NCBI RefSeq assembly: GCF_026625705.1
Contig: NZ_CP113059.1
Span: forward strand, 3,658,001-3,722,000
Reading direction: 5' to 3'
Origin: Pedobacter sp. SL55
GTDB taxonomy: Bacteria; Bacteroidota; Bacteroidia; Sphingobacteriales; Sphingobacteriaceae
DNA length: 64,000 nucleotides
The translations under genes and the position numbers were made by a program. Positions 36,746 through 46,647 of the stretch are shown piece after piece. Positions within the stretch are counted from its first letter, which is position 1; every line of letters begins with the position of its first letter. Below the pieces are notes generated by a model. The model made no database searches and was not told where the DNA came from. It was given only the letters and a program-made list of their open reading frames with translations.

Positions 36746-37591
36746 TTATTTTAATTTCTTACTTGTTTTACTCACTTTCTTTTCTTCGCTCTGCAACCTA
36801 CGGCTAACCTTCTTTACGTCTTCTAATGCAGGTAAATTTTCTGGCTGCACACCTCTTTCTTTTAACATCTTACGAACCGCTGTGCTATTATCCACATGCT
36901 CTTTACCTATCTGTTGCTGTCCTTTTAAGTCTTTTTCAATTACATTGTGACTAGTTAATTCGGCGGCAAAGTCTTTAGCTTTTATAGTAAGTGTTGGCAA
37001 AAAATCAGCTAGCGGCTTGCTATCTGGAATTTGCAGTTTACGTTTCATATCATTGGTAGAAAAACCACCAAAAAGTGCTTGATCTCCCATGCTTCTAATT
37101 ATTGCAAAACCTTTATTATCTACTCCACGTTCGTAAATGATGCCTGAAAGTTTCTTTTCCGATCTGCTTAGCTTCTCTCTTGCGATTACCCTTGCAACCT
37201 CCAGTAGTCGCTGCTCAATTATTTCTTGTTTACGTGTTTGTACGGCAAAGTAAGTTTGTGCAAATGCAATTTCGCTCTTAGTGGCATCTCCATTTTGGGC
37301 TATTAAGTAACAAGCATATCTGGTAAGAGCAATATCGTCTATTTCTCTTTGTGCTCCCTTTGCCAGACTTATCATTTTGTTGAACCCAACAAAATGATCA
37401 AAAACCACTTCTCCTGCATTTTCACAAGATTTTTTGGCTTTATCTATAGCTTTTAAAAAATTGCGCCACTCTGCGTAATTAAATACTTTTTGCAGCTCTC
37501 TTGCACTCCAACATTCAACACCCTGATAAGTATATGCGGCCTGTTCAAACTTTTGCAATAACTCGGCAACTAATTCTGTTTTCATAGGCAT
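36746..37591 (-). CDS. dinD: DNA damage-inducible protein D
   Basis: A 281-residue DinD homologue. The N-terminal BRO/ANT-like region contains ECWSARELQKVFNYAEWRNFLKAI and the conserved ALTRYACYLIAQNGDATKSEIAFAQTYFAVQTR. A basic, charged C-terminal half follows with VRKMLKERGVQPENLP. E. coli DinD is SOS-induced and inhibits RecA filament activity; a similar role is plausible. No obvious LexA-type box was identified upstream. Confidence 0.9.
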   Translation of the reverse strand: MPMKTELVAELLQKFEQAAYTYQGVECWSARELQKVFNYAEWRNFLKAIDKAKKSCENAGEVVFDHFVGFNKMISLAKGAQREIDDIALTRYACYLIAQNGDATKSEIAFAQTYFAVQTRKQEIIEQRLLEVARVIAREKLSRSEKKLSGIIYERGVDNKGFAIIRSMGDQALFGGFSTNDMKRKLQIPDSKPLADFLPTLTIKAKDFAAELTSHNVIEKDLKGQQQIGKEHVDNSTAVRKMLKERGVQPENLPALEDVKKVSRRLQSEEKKVSKTSKKLK

Positions 37592-37601
37592 TGATGTTTT
37601 T

Positions 37602-38861
37602 CTAGTATCCCAAATACTGTCCGTTATTATAAACCAGCTCTACTTTTCCCTTCAAAGTTTTATTAAACAAAGGCGAATTAGCTGATTTTGATCGATTTGT
37701 TTCGCTATTGAAAACCCATTCTTTGGTTGAATTAAAAACCGTAAAGTTTGCAACCGCTCCTTTTTTAATCTGAGGAATTTCTAGCTTCAATAATTTTCTA
37801 GGAGCAACTGCCAATTTCTCTACAATTAATGTCGTATCTAAACCTGCTTGCAACAACAAAGGCAATACCGTTTGTAAAGCAATAATTCCGTAGTTAGCAA
37901 TTTCGAACTCTACGTTTTTAAACTCTATTTCGTAAGGGCGATGTTGTGACGAAATTGCATCGATAGTACTATCTTTCAAACCTGCAATTAGCGCTTTGTT
38001 ATCGGCTTTGCTACGTAAAGGCGGTTTTACTTTGTAATTGCTATCGAAGTCGTTCAACAACTCTTCTGTAAATACCAACTGATGAGCTGCTACATCGCAA
38101 GTTACTTTTACGCCATCTTTTTTTGCTTTTTTAATTAACGCTACAGCACCTGCGGTAGAAATATTACTGATGTGGATTGGTGCATTATGGTATTGTGCTA
38201 AAAACAAATCTCTAGCAACCTGCATTTCTTCGGCCAATGCCGGAATACCTTTCATGCCCAACAAAATGGTAGTAGCGCTTTCATTTACCTGAGCTTTGCC
38301 AACTAACGCTTTATTTTCTGGATGCGTAAATAACAAACCATCGAAACCTAAAGCGTACTGCAAAGCTCTACTCATAAACCCATCATCGGCAATGGCTTTT
38401 CCAACTTCGGCAAAGGCAACAGCACCAGCTTGTTTCATATCAAACATTTCGGCCAGTTCTTTTCCTTCCAAATTTTGGCTAATCGCACCTATAGGATGCA
38501 CATCTACCAAATTGCCTTTAGCTTTATTCAAGATATATTCTACCTCGCCTTTGCTATGTACCACAGGTTTGGTATTGGGCATAATTGCTACACCTGTAAA
38601 CCCACCCGCAGCGGCTGCAGCCGTACCTGTTCTTATATCTTCTTTGGTTTCGAAACCAGGATCTCCAAAAACACAATTCAAATCGAAAAATCCTGGCGAT
38701 AAAACAGTTCCATTCCCTTCAAAAACAGTCTCAGACTTTTGCGGCGATAGGTTTGCACTTATTTCTGCAATTGTTCCTTGATCAACTCTCACATCGCAAG
38801 TTTTTCCGTTAAACTCGCTGCTGGCATCGGCAATGGTAATTCCCTTAATTAAGAGGCTCAT
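37602..38861 (-). CDS. Dihydroorotase-like protein lacking metal ligands
   Basis: A 419-residue amidohydrolase-fold protein clearly related to dihydroorotase (GDPGFETKEDIRTGT, PNTKPV, THPENKAL, IHISNISTAGAV). The catalytic residues are changed: the HxH after PGF.D is NCV, the second His of the HIxHVST motif is Asn, and the SDHxP Asp is Gln (SSQHRPYE). It is therefore probably a non-catalytic partner, as known for inactive DHOases bound to aspartate transcarbamoylase. The start at 38861 (MSLLIKGITI) is preferred over an upstream ATG that adds 17 atypical residues. Confidence 0.88.
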   Translation of the reverse strand: MSLLIKGITIADASSEFNGKTCDVRVDQGTIAEISANLSPQKSETVFEGNGTVLSPGFFDLNCVFGDPGFETKEDIRTGTAAAAAGGFTGVAIMPNTKPVVHSKGEVEYILNKAKGNLVDVHPIGAISQNLEGKELAEMFDMKQAGAVAFAEVGKAIADDGFMSRALQYALGFDGLLFTHPENKALVGKAQVNESATTILLGMKGIPALAEEMQVARDLFLAQYHNAPIHISNISTAGAVALIKKAKKDGVKVTCDVAAHQLVFTEELLNDFDSNYKVKPPLRSKADNKALIAGLKDSTIDAISSQHRPYEIEFKNVEFEIANYGIIALQTVLPLLLQAGLDTTLIVEKLAVAPRKLLKLEIPQIKKGAVANFTVFNSTKEWVFNSETNRSKSANSPLFNKTLKGKVELVYNNGQYLGY

Positions 38862-38899
38862 GAATTCTATATTTATTTTTAATTTTCTTTTGTCTATTA

Positions 38900-38972
38900 G
38901 CCACAGATCCACAGATTTTTCATCTTATATCTATCTTCCAAATTAAAATCAATTTATTTGTGCATCTGTGGC
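38900..38972. repeat. Inverted ATCTGTGGC repeat
   Basis: GCCACAGATCCACAGAT (38900-38916) faces ATTTGTGCATCTGTGGC (38956-38972). This is the same family as the half-sites in the 17942-18432 array and at 51417-51490. Confidence 0.75.
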
Positions 38973-40990
38973 AAAAAAAATCTAACTAATAATATTTCGG
39001 CGGCTATGAAAATTAAGCTCAAAATTAGGCAAAGTTTCCATAACTCAGTTCCATTATTTTTTTCGGCAATGGCCGATGATATATTCTCTTTCTTAGCATC
39101 AATGAAATGAACTTTCTGCGTACCAAAATGTTCTTCCAACTCACCTTGAGTATCGTATTTCATATTCGATTCTGCTCTGTTATCATTAAAGGCAACCACA
39201 GCTAAAGTAGAATCCGCTTTTTGCACCTTATAAAATCCAGATTTTTGAATTTGATCTGCTATATAAAGTAAGGTTTTTCCATTTTGATGACTGACATCTG
39301 GAATGACCTCAAATCCATCTCCAATTAGCTTTAGGGATTGATTAGCTCCCAACTTAACTGAAGGTAAAGTAATTACGTTGTCTTTGGCAATGGTGTAAAA
39401 CAATGGTTGGTCTTTTGCACTCTCAAAGGCAATTTTATACATCAGCGGCACAAAAAGTGGATGTTTAGAAAGGTTCCCATCGGCTTCTTCTAGTCCAGTA
39501 GCGGCTAAGAAAACTTGTCCAGAAGCTATTGGATAACGTGCTAAAAAAGTTTTCCCAGCAGGCAATTGCAGCAATGGCTCTTTTGCTATCCTGCTATTAT
39601 TAGCATAAGTGAAGTATCTATTGGCTAAAGGCAAATCCATGTTTCTGGGCAAAGTTTCGAACACATCCTTAAACAAACTGTGTTTCAATTCTATTTGAGC
39701 AACCTTAACAGGCGCTGTAACTAAACTAGCTACCGCAGGCAAATTTAGTGTAGTTAGAAATGAGGTATAAATAGTTGGATCAACTGTTGTGGATGGAAAA
39801 ACTACTACCGTACCGCCGTTATTTACATAGTTTTTTAATCCTTGAGCTAAGCCACTAGAAGGCTGATTGATACCATTCAAAACAATTAAACTGTAATTTG
39901 AAAAAGCCGAGTAGTTAATGTTATTTTCGGAAACCGAAGTCAACTTGAAATAAGGATCGGCGTTGTAAAGTGCTTCGATATATTTAGCTGTTTTGTTGCC
40001 ATTGATACTCAATATTTGCTGATTAGCACTTACATTAAAACTGAAATCCAGTTCATCATCAAATGTTAAAGGATAATCTTTAATGCTTAACACGCCTTTT
40101 TGCCAGCCCAAACCTAAGCCGCTGTAAGAAAGGGTATCAATTGCCGTGGCTCCAGTAGCTACAGTGATGCTTCCAATAGCCTTTTGCTGATTATTGATGG
40201 TTAATTTAAGCGGCACATTCTTGGCTTCTTCATTACCAAAGTTTTTTAAACGAACAATAATTTTTTCTGAAATATTGGGCTGGTGCACTGGCGATAAGAA
40301 CCAAACGCTATCTACCGAAATATTCGGCAATTCGTTGGCACTAATTTTAACCAGTGCCAATTGCGTAGCTTGGTCTTTTTTAATAGCCTCTTTACCTGCA
40401 AAGTTTTGCTGAAAATCAGAAATCACATAAGCATATCTGTTGGCAGCACCAGTAAACACACCCTGCTGACGATTAATTACTTGTTGTAAATTTCTATTGG
40501 CAGCAGATATTTTTACTTCATCTACGGCTTGTACAAACTCTTCTGGATTGAGCAAACGCTGATGTTTCCCTTCAAAATCGTTAGTTAGCAACTGGAAACG
40601 ATCATTGAGTTGATAGCTTTTTACAATCTCCTTTGCTCGGCGCTTGGCTTCATCTAGCAAACTTCCCTCCTTATTTACCGCATCCATGCTATACGAATTA
40701 TCCAGATAGATACTTACGATATTGCCGTTTGATCTGTTGGTATCCTCGTTAGAATTGATAAAAGGTCTGGCAAATGCCAAAACCAGAAACACAATTGCTA
40801 AAATACGAGCAGCTAAAATCAATAGATTTTTGAGTTTTTCTCTTGATGAATTTTGTTCTTTAACTTCTTTTAAGAACGAAACGTTACTGAAATAAACTTT
40901 TTTGAACTTGCGGAAATTGAATAAATGAATTATTACCGGAATTAAGACCGCCAATAGTACAAAAAGAAAGCCCGGATAGAGGAAATTCAT
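38954..40990 (-). CDS. BatA/vWA-domain membrane protein
   Basis: A 678-residue protein beginning with the BatA N-terminal module (FLYPGFLFVLLAVLIPVIIHLFNFRKFKKVYFSN and a second helix at about 52-72). A von Willebrand A-like domain follows from about 85 (IVSIYLDNSYSMD, a DxSxS MIDAS), then a long beta-rich region and a final membrane helix near 650-670. Such proteins in Bacteroidota accompany aerotolerance (Bat) systems and may act in cell-envelope assembly. The start at 40990 is chosen because BatA proteins begin MxFLxP. Confidence 0.85.
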   Translation of the reverse strand: MNFLYPGFLFVLLAVLIPVIIHLFNFRKFKKVYFSNVSFLKEVKEQNSSREKLKNLLILAARILAIVFLVLAFARPFINSNEDTNRSNGNIVSIYLDNSYSMDAVNKEGSLLDEAKRRAKEIVKSYQLNDRFQLLTNDFEGKHQRLLNPEEFVQAVDEVKISAANRNLQQVINRQQGVFTGAANRYAYVISDFQQNFAGKEAIKKDQATQLALVKISANELPNISVDSVWFLSPVHQPNISEKIIVRLKNFGNEEAKNVPLKLTINNQQKAIGSITVATGATAIDTLSYSGLGLGWQKGVLSIKDYPLTFDDELDFSFNVSANQQILSINGNKTAKYIEALYNADPYFKLTSVSENNINYSAFSNYSLIVLNGINQPSSGLAQGLKNYVNNGGTVVVFPSTTVDPTIYTSFLTTLNLPAVASLVTAPVKVAQIELKHSLFKDVFETLPRNMDLPLANRYFTYANNSRIAKEPLLQLPAGKTFLARYPIASGQVFLAATGLEEADGNLSKHPLFVPLMYKIAFESAKDQPLFYTIAKDNVITLPSVKLGANQSLKLIGDGFEVIPDVSHQNGKTLLYIADQIQKSGFYKVQKADSTLAVVAFNDNRAESNMKYDTQGELEEHFGTQKVHFIDAKKENISSAIAEKNNGTELWKLCLILSLIFIAAEILLVRFFLPQMHK

Positions 40991-41142
40991 TAAAAACCAA
41001 AGGTACAAAAGATTTACAATTTTACAGATTGGGATTTATGATTTTATAGTTGCTACCAACCATGCCAAATTAAAAAGCATGGCCATCAATTTTATTAAGA
41101 ACATAATTACCGTTTACTTTATTAGCCAATAAATAAATAGCT

Positions 41143-41790
41143 TTACCTAATTAAGCCATGCAAAACACCGTAACGTATTAGTGCGGCAGAATTTTTAGAG
41201 CCAGTTTTATCTAGCAAACTTTGTCTGTGTCCTTCAATAGTTCTTTTACTTAAAAACAACTTCTCCGACATTTCTAAATTCGTCAAACCTTCGGCTATCA
41301 ATTGTAAAATTTCTAGTTCTCGCAGCGAAAAATCAATTTCATTGTCAGACATGGTCATTAAATACTTTTTGCTTTGCAACATTGTATCCATCAAAGACAT
41401 GGTCAACTCCGCACAAAGATACCTGTATCCTCTACATACAAATTTAATGGCGAAAATAAGTTCTTCGGCAGAAATGTTTTTGAGCAAATAACCATCTCCA
41501 CCATTTTTAAAAGCTTCCATTACATATTTTTCGTGATCATGCATGGAGAGCATTACCACTTTTATTTTTGGATATTTGGCTTTTACCTCTCTAAGCAGCT
41601 GCATCCCATCCATTTCTGGCATATTAATATCTGCTATAATGATGTCTACCTCATTAGAGGCAAGTAATTTCATTACACCTAAGCCATTAATTGCCTCGCC
41701 TAAAACCTTAATTTGTTCGTCGGCTTCTAAAAGTAGTTTAATACCATTTCTTACAATGTTATGATCTTCTGCTAATATGATTTTTATCAT
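41143..41790 (-). CDS. NarL/FixJ-family response regulator
   Basis: A 215-residue regulator: receiver domain with phosphoacceptor Asp54 (IIIADINMPEMDG), Ser/Thr and Lys switch residues (VMLSMHD, GYLLKN), and a LuxR-type HTH at about 150-210 (LRELEILQLIAEGLTNLEMSEKLFLSKRTIEGHRQSLLDKTGSKNSAALIRYG). It is divergent from a HisKA_3 histidine kinase gene that starts 305 bases away and is its probable partner. Confidence 0.93.
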   Translation of the reverse strand: MIKIILAEDHNIVRNGIKLLLEADEQIKVLGEAINGLGVMKLLASNEVDIIIADINMPEMDGMQLLREVKAKYPKIKVVMLSMHDHEKYVMEAFKNGGDGYLLKNISAEELIFAIKFVCRGYRYLCAELTMSLMDTMLQSKKYLMTMSDNEIDFSLRELEILQLIAEGLTNLEMSEKLFLSKRTIEGHRQSLLDKTGSKNSAALIRYGVLHGLIR

Positions 41791-42094
41791 CCTTACCCTT
41801 TATTTTATGATGTTTACTTTTTTTCAAAAGCCCGAAATTAGCATAAACAAGTACTTAAATATGGTAGACAAATGGTGTACGTTAAACAATGACCCTTGCA
41901 ATGCAAAAAACAGATATTATTTAAACTTAATTAGGTACTAATACGCCTTAAAAACTGATTTTTCTAATGGTAGTTTAGTTCATTTTAATAATAGAAAGAA
42001 CGTGTATTTTGTTTTACCTTTTTCTACAAAAGTAATTGGGCTCAATTTAGAACTTTATATTAAATCGCTTGTTTACTAAAGGAACTCAACAATT
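41791..42094. other. Divergent promoter region of the NarL-type pair
   Basis: About 300 AT-rich bases between the divergent regulator and kinase genes, presumably holding both promoters. No ORF, RNA gene or strong palindrome was seen. Confidence 0.4.
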
Positions 42095-43945
42095 ATGTCA
42101 GATTTTATACACGCAGCCGCAGTTTTAGATGCATTGCCTATCCCTTGTTACGTGTTAGATAATGAGGCAAACTTTATTTTCATTAACAAAAAGGCTTTAG
42201 CTTATTTTAAAAAACCTAGCGCAGATATGTTGGGTAAAAATGTTTGGGCAATATTTAAACACTCTATTAATACAACATACTACCACGAAATAAACCAAGC
42301 ATTTAAGAACAAAAAGGAAACTAGCTTCGAATACCTTTCGGTATTTACAGAAAGCTGGATAAAACTAACCGTAACTCCTTTACCAAAAGGCATTTTGGTA
42401 ACTTTTTCTACTACGCAAAAAAACATGGAAAATGTAATCCGCGAAGCTGAGCAAAGGTACTTGATAAATTTGGAGAAAGATATAGATATAAGAACCAAGG
42501 AACTTCAAAATAGTAGAGATGAACTAGAAACAATCTATAACAGTACATTAATGTCTATGTCGGTTTTAAGTGCGATAAACGATGAAAATGGAAAAATTAC
42601 AGATTTTCAAATTGCCTTGGTTAATAAAGCTTTAGAAAAAGAAACCGGTAGAGACGACTTAATAGGCAAACATTACGCACAGGAATTTCCAGGAATTAAA
42701 AAAAGCGGCTTGTTTGATCTGATGTTAAAAGTAATGGAAACCGGCCTACCGCAGACCACAGAATATTTTTATCCCTACGAAGGCTTTAACAAATGGTATT
42801 CTTGCATGTTCGTAAAAATGGGCGATAGCTTGCTGGCTACCAATTTGGATATTAGCGAGCGAAAAATTGCCGAGCAGTTATCTCTAGAAAATTCGGCAAT
42901 GATACAAGGAATAGCTAATTCTGCACCAGATATGCTTTATGCCATCAATTTAATTAGCTTAGAGCAATTTTATTCTAACCATAGGATTGAGCAATTGGTA
43001 GAAAAATCTCAAGATGAAATAAAAAAAATGGGTAAAGATTTCTTTGAGCAGTTTATCCATCCTGATGATAAGGTAAACTTTTACAACGAACTTAAAGGCA
43101 GGCTTTCTAAAAGGGAAACAAAAGAATTAGTGTACCGACTGATAGACGCCAAAGGTCATATCCATTGGATTAAAACAAAAAGTGCCGCCTATGTAAGAGA
43201 TGAAAGTGGATTTTCTACTCATATTGTTGGCATTTCGCAAGATATTACCAAGCAGAGAGAACTAGAAGAAAGAAATAAGCAGCTTACCCTAGAAAGAAAT
43301 GAGTTAGAAAAACAACAGCAGAAAGAAATTTTAAAAGCAACGTTAAACGCTCAGGAAGAAGAAAGGCAAAGGATTGCCGAAAGCTTGCACAATGGCTTAG
43401 GCCAAGTTTTATATGGTGTAAAAACCAGTTTAGAACGTTTAAATCTAGGTAGTGCAAATGCAATTGAAGAGAATATAGACATCCTTAACAGATCAAAGGA
43501 ATTATTAAGCTTATGCATACAGGAAAGCAGAAAAATTTCTCACGAATTGATGCCATCAATTCTCGAAGACTTTGGACTAAAAGCAAGCATAAAAGATGTG
43601 TGTAGCCAATTGAGGGGTAAAACACATTTCAATTGTACTTTTTCTAATCTAGACGTGCATTTAGACAAGTACATACAACTGGCTGTTTACAGAATTGTAC
43701 AAGAGCTATCGCTAAATATCATGAAACATGCCGATGCTAAAAATGCCCATATAGATGTTTCGGTACTTGATGACCAAATTTACATTATGGCAAAAGATAA
43801 CGGTAAGGGATTTGACAGCAAAAAAAGTAAAAAAAACGGAATTGGATTGAAAACAATCGAATCAAAAGTAAAGCTGCTTAATGGTAAAATTACCTTCGCT
43901 TCCAAATCAAATGAAACCATTGTGCGCATCCAATTTCCTTTATGA
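42095..43945 (+). CDS. PAS-domain HisKA_3 sensor histidine kinase
   Basis: A 616-residue soluble kinase with three PAS regions (about 8-115, 145-255, 265-388), a coiled-coil linker (390-420) and a HisKA_3 dimerisation domain with His432 in ERQRIAESLHNGLGQVLYGVK. A HATPase domain ends it (NIMKHADAKNAH, AKDNGKGFD, NGIGLKTIESKV). This NarX/DegS-type kinase pairs with NarL/FixJ regulators, here the divergent gene at 41143-41790. The sensed signal is unknown; lack of membrane helices implies an internal cue. Confidence 0.92.
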   Translation: MSDFIHAAAVLDALPIPCYVLDNEANFIFINKKALAYFKKPSADMLGKNVWAIFKHSINTTYYHEINQAFKNKKETSFEYLSVFTESWIKLTVTPLPKGILVTFSTTQKNMENVIREAEQRYLINLEKDIDIRTKELQNSRDELETIYNSTLMSMSVLSAINDENGKITDFQIALVNKALEKETGRDDLIGKHYAQEFPGIKKSGLFDLMLKVMETGLPQTTEYFYPYEGFNKWYSCMFVKMGDSLLATNLDISERKIAEQLSLENSAMIQGIANSAPDMLYAINLISLEQFYSNHRIEQLVEKSQDEIKKMGKDFFEQFIHPDDKVNFYNELKGRLSKRETKELVYRLIDAKGHIHWIKTKSAAYVRDESGFSTHIVGISQDITKQRELEERNKQLTLERNELEKQQQKEILKATLNAQEEERQRIAESLHNGLGQVLYGVKTSLERLNLGSANAIEENIDILNRSKELLSLCIQESRKISHELMPSILEDFGLKASIKDVCSQLRGKTHFNCTFSNLDVHLDKYIQLAVYRIVQELSLNIMKHADAKNAHIDVSVLDDQIYIMAKDNGKGFDSKKSKKNGIGLKTIESKVKLLNGKITFASKSNETIVRIQFPL

Positions 43946-44285
43946 TGCTACGCTGGGGCAATAGTTCTAAAAAGGTCAGTTGCCCCTATTATTTAATTCA
44001 TTTTCTTTTACTAATCTTCGATTTTGGTTCTCTTGCCCACCTTGGTGTTCGCATTTCTTATACTCATTATTTTGCATGGATAGGCCCAAACCCTTAAAAA
44101 AGTGCTAATTATCTATAAGAAGAGTATTTTTACTTTAAGTAGAGGTATTTAAAATCACAATTAAAATACACTTGCTAGTTTAATCAATAAGACCAAACAA
44201 GTATTTAACCCGACTTATACTCGTTTTTGCAATAGAAAAATTTAAAGAGCATTTATTAGGTATATTTGGGATAAACACAGTTAAC

Positions 44286-44453
44286 ATGAGAGAGAAATTA
44301 AGCAAAAACCAACAAGCTACTAAAAGCTTATTGGAAAAATCGCGGGCTTTAAGAGAAAAATCCAAAGAAACTGAAAATAAATTCAACGAACTTAAGTCTA
44401 AGGTTGATAAATTTATCCATTCTGATCAGAGCCATTCGAAAACTGACAACTAG
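44286..44453 (+). CDS. Small coiled-coil protein, 55 residues
   Basis: ATG 44286 to TAG 44453 encodes MREKLSKNQQATKSLLEKSR and a further 35 residues, highly charged and predicted helical, with no cysteine or hydrophobic segment. Heptad-like spacing of Leu/Ala suggests a coiled coil. It sits between the HisKA_3 kinase and a cluster of stress proteins. No family was recognised; coding status rests on composition and isolation. Confidence 0.45.
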   Translation: MREKLSKNQQATKSLLEKSRALREKSKETENKFNELKSKVDKFIHSDQSHSKTDN

Positions 44454-44458
44454 TACCA

Positions 44459-44635
44459 TTAGCTTTTCTTCTTTGGCACCTTTGCCCCTGCTTTCTTTGC
44501 TTGAGATAAACCGATAGCAATAGCCTGTTTTTTTGACGTTACCTTCCTACCTGTACCAGTTTTCAGTTGTCCTTCTTTCATCTCGTGGATAGCCTCGCCA
44601 ACTTTTTCGCCAGCTTTTTTAGCATATTTAGCCAT
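44459..44635 (-). CDS. DUF6496-type small basic protein
   Basis: A 58-residue lysine-rich protein reading MAKYAKKAGEKVGEAIHEMK at the start and KKAGAKVPKKKS at the end, with the conserved centre KVTSKKQAIAIGLSQAKKAG. This matches the DUF6496 family, small basic proteins found near stress genes in many bacteria. It ends 5 bases from the convergent 55-residue ORF. Nucleic-acid binding is a guess from charge. Confidence 0.85.
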   Translation of the reverse strand: MAKYAKKAGEKVGEAIHEMKEGQLKTGTGRKVTSKKQAIAIGLSQAKKAGAKVPKKKS

Positions 44636-44827
44636 ACGTTTATTTTAAGTTACTTACTAACCAAATTTTAACCCTTCTTTGTTTAAAAATTCTTTTAAAC
44701 AGGTATTAGTACCTAGCAATCTTCACAAAATACTCGTTTTAAGCCGCCCTCAAACAAAAATGGAGTTAGCACGCTTATATCAATACGAAAATCAAAACAT
44801 ATCCTATCACATTTAATTATTAGTATT

Positions 44828-45340
44828 ATGAAAAGTAGAAAAGATAATGGCAGTATGCCCAACGCACATTTACACGAACTATTTGTTGACGAGTTGAGAG
44901 ACGTACTTGGTGCAGAAAAACAACTTCTAAAAGGCTTAAAAAAAATGGCGGATAAAGCTGTTGGGCAGAGCTTAAAAGATGCGTTTGCTTCTCACTACAC
45001 TGAAACAGAAGAACAAATTGATAGGCTAAAACAAGTTTTTGCTTCTATTGACCTAACCGCAAGAGGGAAAAAATGTAAGGCTATGGAAGGCCTTTTAAAC
45101 GAGGCCGAAGAAATTATGGAAGAATTTGAAGGAGATGAAGCCTTAGATGCAGCTCTAATTGCCGCTGCGCAAAAAGTAGAGCATTATGAAATTGCAACAT
45201 ACGGTTGCCTAGTAACTTATGCCACCTTAATGGAGCACGAAGAAGCGAGAGGGCTTTTGCAGACTACCTTAGATCAAGAAAAGGAGACAGATAGTAAATT
45301 AACGGAAATTGCAATGTCTGAATCTAATGTTGCTGCCTAA
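44828..45340 (+). CDS. DUF892 ferritin-like protein (YciF-type)
   Basis: A 170-residue four-helix-bundle protein of the YciE/YciF (DUF892) family: LHELFVDELRDVLGAEKQLLKGLKKMA, SHYTETEEQIDRLKQVF, and KVEHYEIATYGCLVTYATLMEHEEARGLL carry the di-iron-type Glu/His positions. E. coli relatives are induced by osmotic and general stress. A second, more divergent DUF892 gene lies 400 bases downstream on the other strand. Confidence 0.92.
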   Translation: MKSRKDNGSMPNAHLHELFVDELRDVLGAEKQLLKGLKKMADKAVGQSLKDAFASHYTETEEQIDRLKQVFASIDLTARGKKCKAMEGLLNEAEEIMEEFEGDEALDAALIAAAQKVEHYEIATYGCLVTYATLMEHEEARGLLQTTLDQEKETDSKLTEIAMSESNVAA

Positions 45341-45502
45341 ATTAGGCCTTGTAAACTCTTAGGTCGGCGTTAACAAATAAGTTTAACGTCGATTTTTTTT
45401 CATTATTGAGTGTCAAATTTTAAAAAAAGAAGTTTTTCTAAAATGAAAATATGCTAAAAATAAGCCTGTTACCGTACGTTGTAAAGTTAAAATCATTAAA
45501 TT

Positions 45503-45748
45503 ATGTCGACAACAGCAATAAACTTTTATATAATAGTGGAAATTGATGGTAGAGAAAGCCAACTTAAAGTTGTACAATTAGAAACCACAGATGGCGTTCC
45601 TTATTACTCGTGCAAACACAAGGAAATCGAAATTACACAGCTACGAAACGAAACCTATGGCAAATGGGAACAACTTTGGGGCAATTTAGATGACAAAACA
45701 ATACAAGATTTAGGTTCTAAAATAGAAGAAAAAATTATGCCACCTTAG
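45503..45748 (+). CDS. Small protein of unknown function
   Basis: An 81-residue cytoplasmic protein (STTAINFYIIVEIDGRESQL...) with mixed alpha/beta composition. It has one Cys-X-His and no known motif. It lies between the two DUF892 genes, convergent with the second, so a stress-related context is likely. No family was recognised. Confidence 0.6.
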   Translation: MSTTAINFYIIVEIDGRESQLKVVQLETTDGVPYYSCKHKEIEITQLRNETYGKWEQLWGNLDDKTIQDLGSKIEEKIMPP

Positions 45749-45755
45749 GCTAAAA

Positions 45756-46286
45756 TTAATTACCCACTATCTTATCGAGCATTTGACTGGCACCTGCCAT
45801 GGCCAGTTGCTCTTCTTCTTGGTGTTTATTATAAATAATAACCCTCAGCAGGTTTACTATTTTCTGTTTATCATAGAGTAAAGCTTGTGCCAATAAAGAA
45901 GTATATGTTGTAATTTGGTATTGCTGTAATTGTTGCAGGCCTACAATTAAACCCGCATCTCGTATAAAACTATTTCTAGGAGTAACATCTATGATATCGT
46001 AACACTCTTCAACTAAAACCTCTATATCTTTATTGCTCTGCTCTACTTTTGAAGCACCTAGTATACTAAAAATAATTTCTAGGCGCTGAACGTGTGCTTT
46101 TCCTTCTTTTTCAAATTTATTTAACATTGCTAACAGATCTTCACAACCTATCGCCAAACGCAGAATTGGCAATAGTGCAAGCCATTGTTTTTCGGCATTA
46201 TATGCCTGCTGCAAATTGTTTATCATAGATTTAATTTTAAAATCTTTTTCATCGCTAGAAGTATCAATGTGAGTTACATTAACCAT
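45756..46286 (-). CDS. Divergent DUF892 ferritin-like protein
   Basis: A 176-residue predicted four-helix bundle with the DUF892 pattern: LQQAYNAEKQWLALLPIL, EKEGKAHVQRLEIIF, AGLIVGLQQLQQYQITTYTSLLAQALLYDKQKIVNLL and NKHQEEEQLAMAG. Some canonical Glu/His positions are replaced (for example QQYQ for EHYE), so metal binding may be lost. It is a probable paralogue of the 44828 gene. Confidence 0.75.
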   Translation of the reverse strand: MVNVTHIDTSSDEKDFKIKSMINNLQQAYNAEKQWLALLPILRLAIGCEDLLAMLNKFEKEGKAHVQRLEIIFSILGASKVEQSNKDIEVLVEECYDIIDVTPRNSFIRDAGLIVGLQQLQQYQITTYTSLLAQALLYDKQKIVNLLRVIIYNKHQEEEQLAMAGASQMLDKIVGN

Positions 46287-46647
46287 AAAAACAAATTAAA
46301 TTCTAAAAATAAACACCTATAGATAATGTAATACAACTAATACCCTATTGAAGATTAATTTACAGCAGTACACTTGCAACTTATATTTTACGCATAAACA
46401 CACCTTTTATTATTTATAATCTAAAGTATGTAGCGAAATAAACAATTTATTTTCAATAGTGTTTTTGAGATGTGAATATTGCTGAACTTACATCAAAAGT
46501 GTATATCAAAGATACATACCTATATTAACCCTTTTTCTGGTCATGAAGAATTACAAAACAACAAATTAACTACGTTAGAGATTGTTGCTACCGAAGTAAA
46601 AATTACGTTCAGCAGGTAACACCCCAAACCCTACCTTACTTAATTCA
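46287..46647. other. Intergenic stretch with no gene seen
   Basis: About 360 AT-rich bases between the second DUF892 gene (its promoter side) and the end of the SDR gene. No ORF, terminator or repeat of note was found. Confidence 0.4.
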
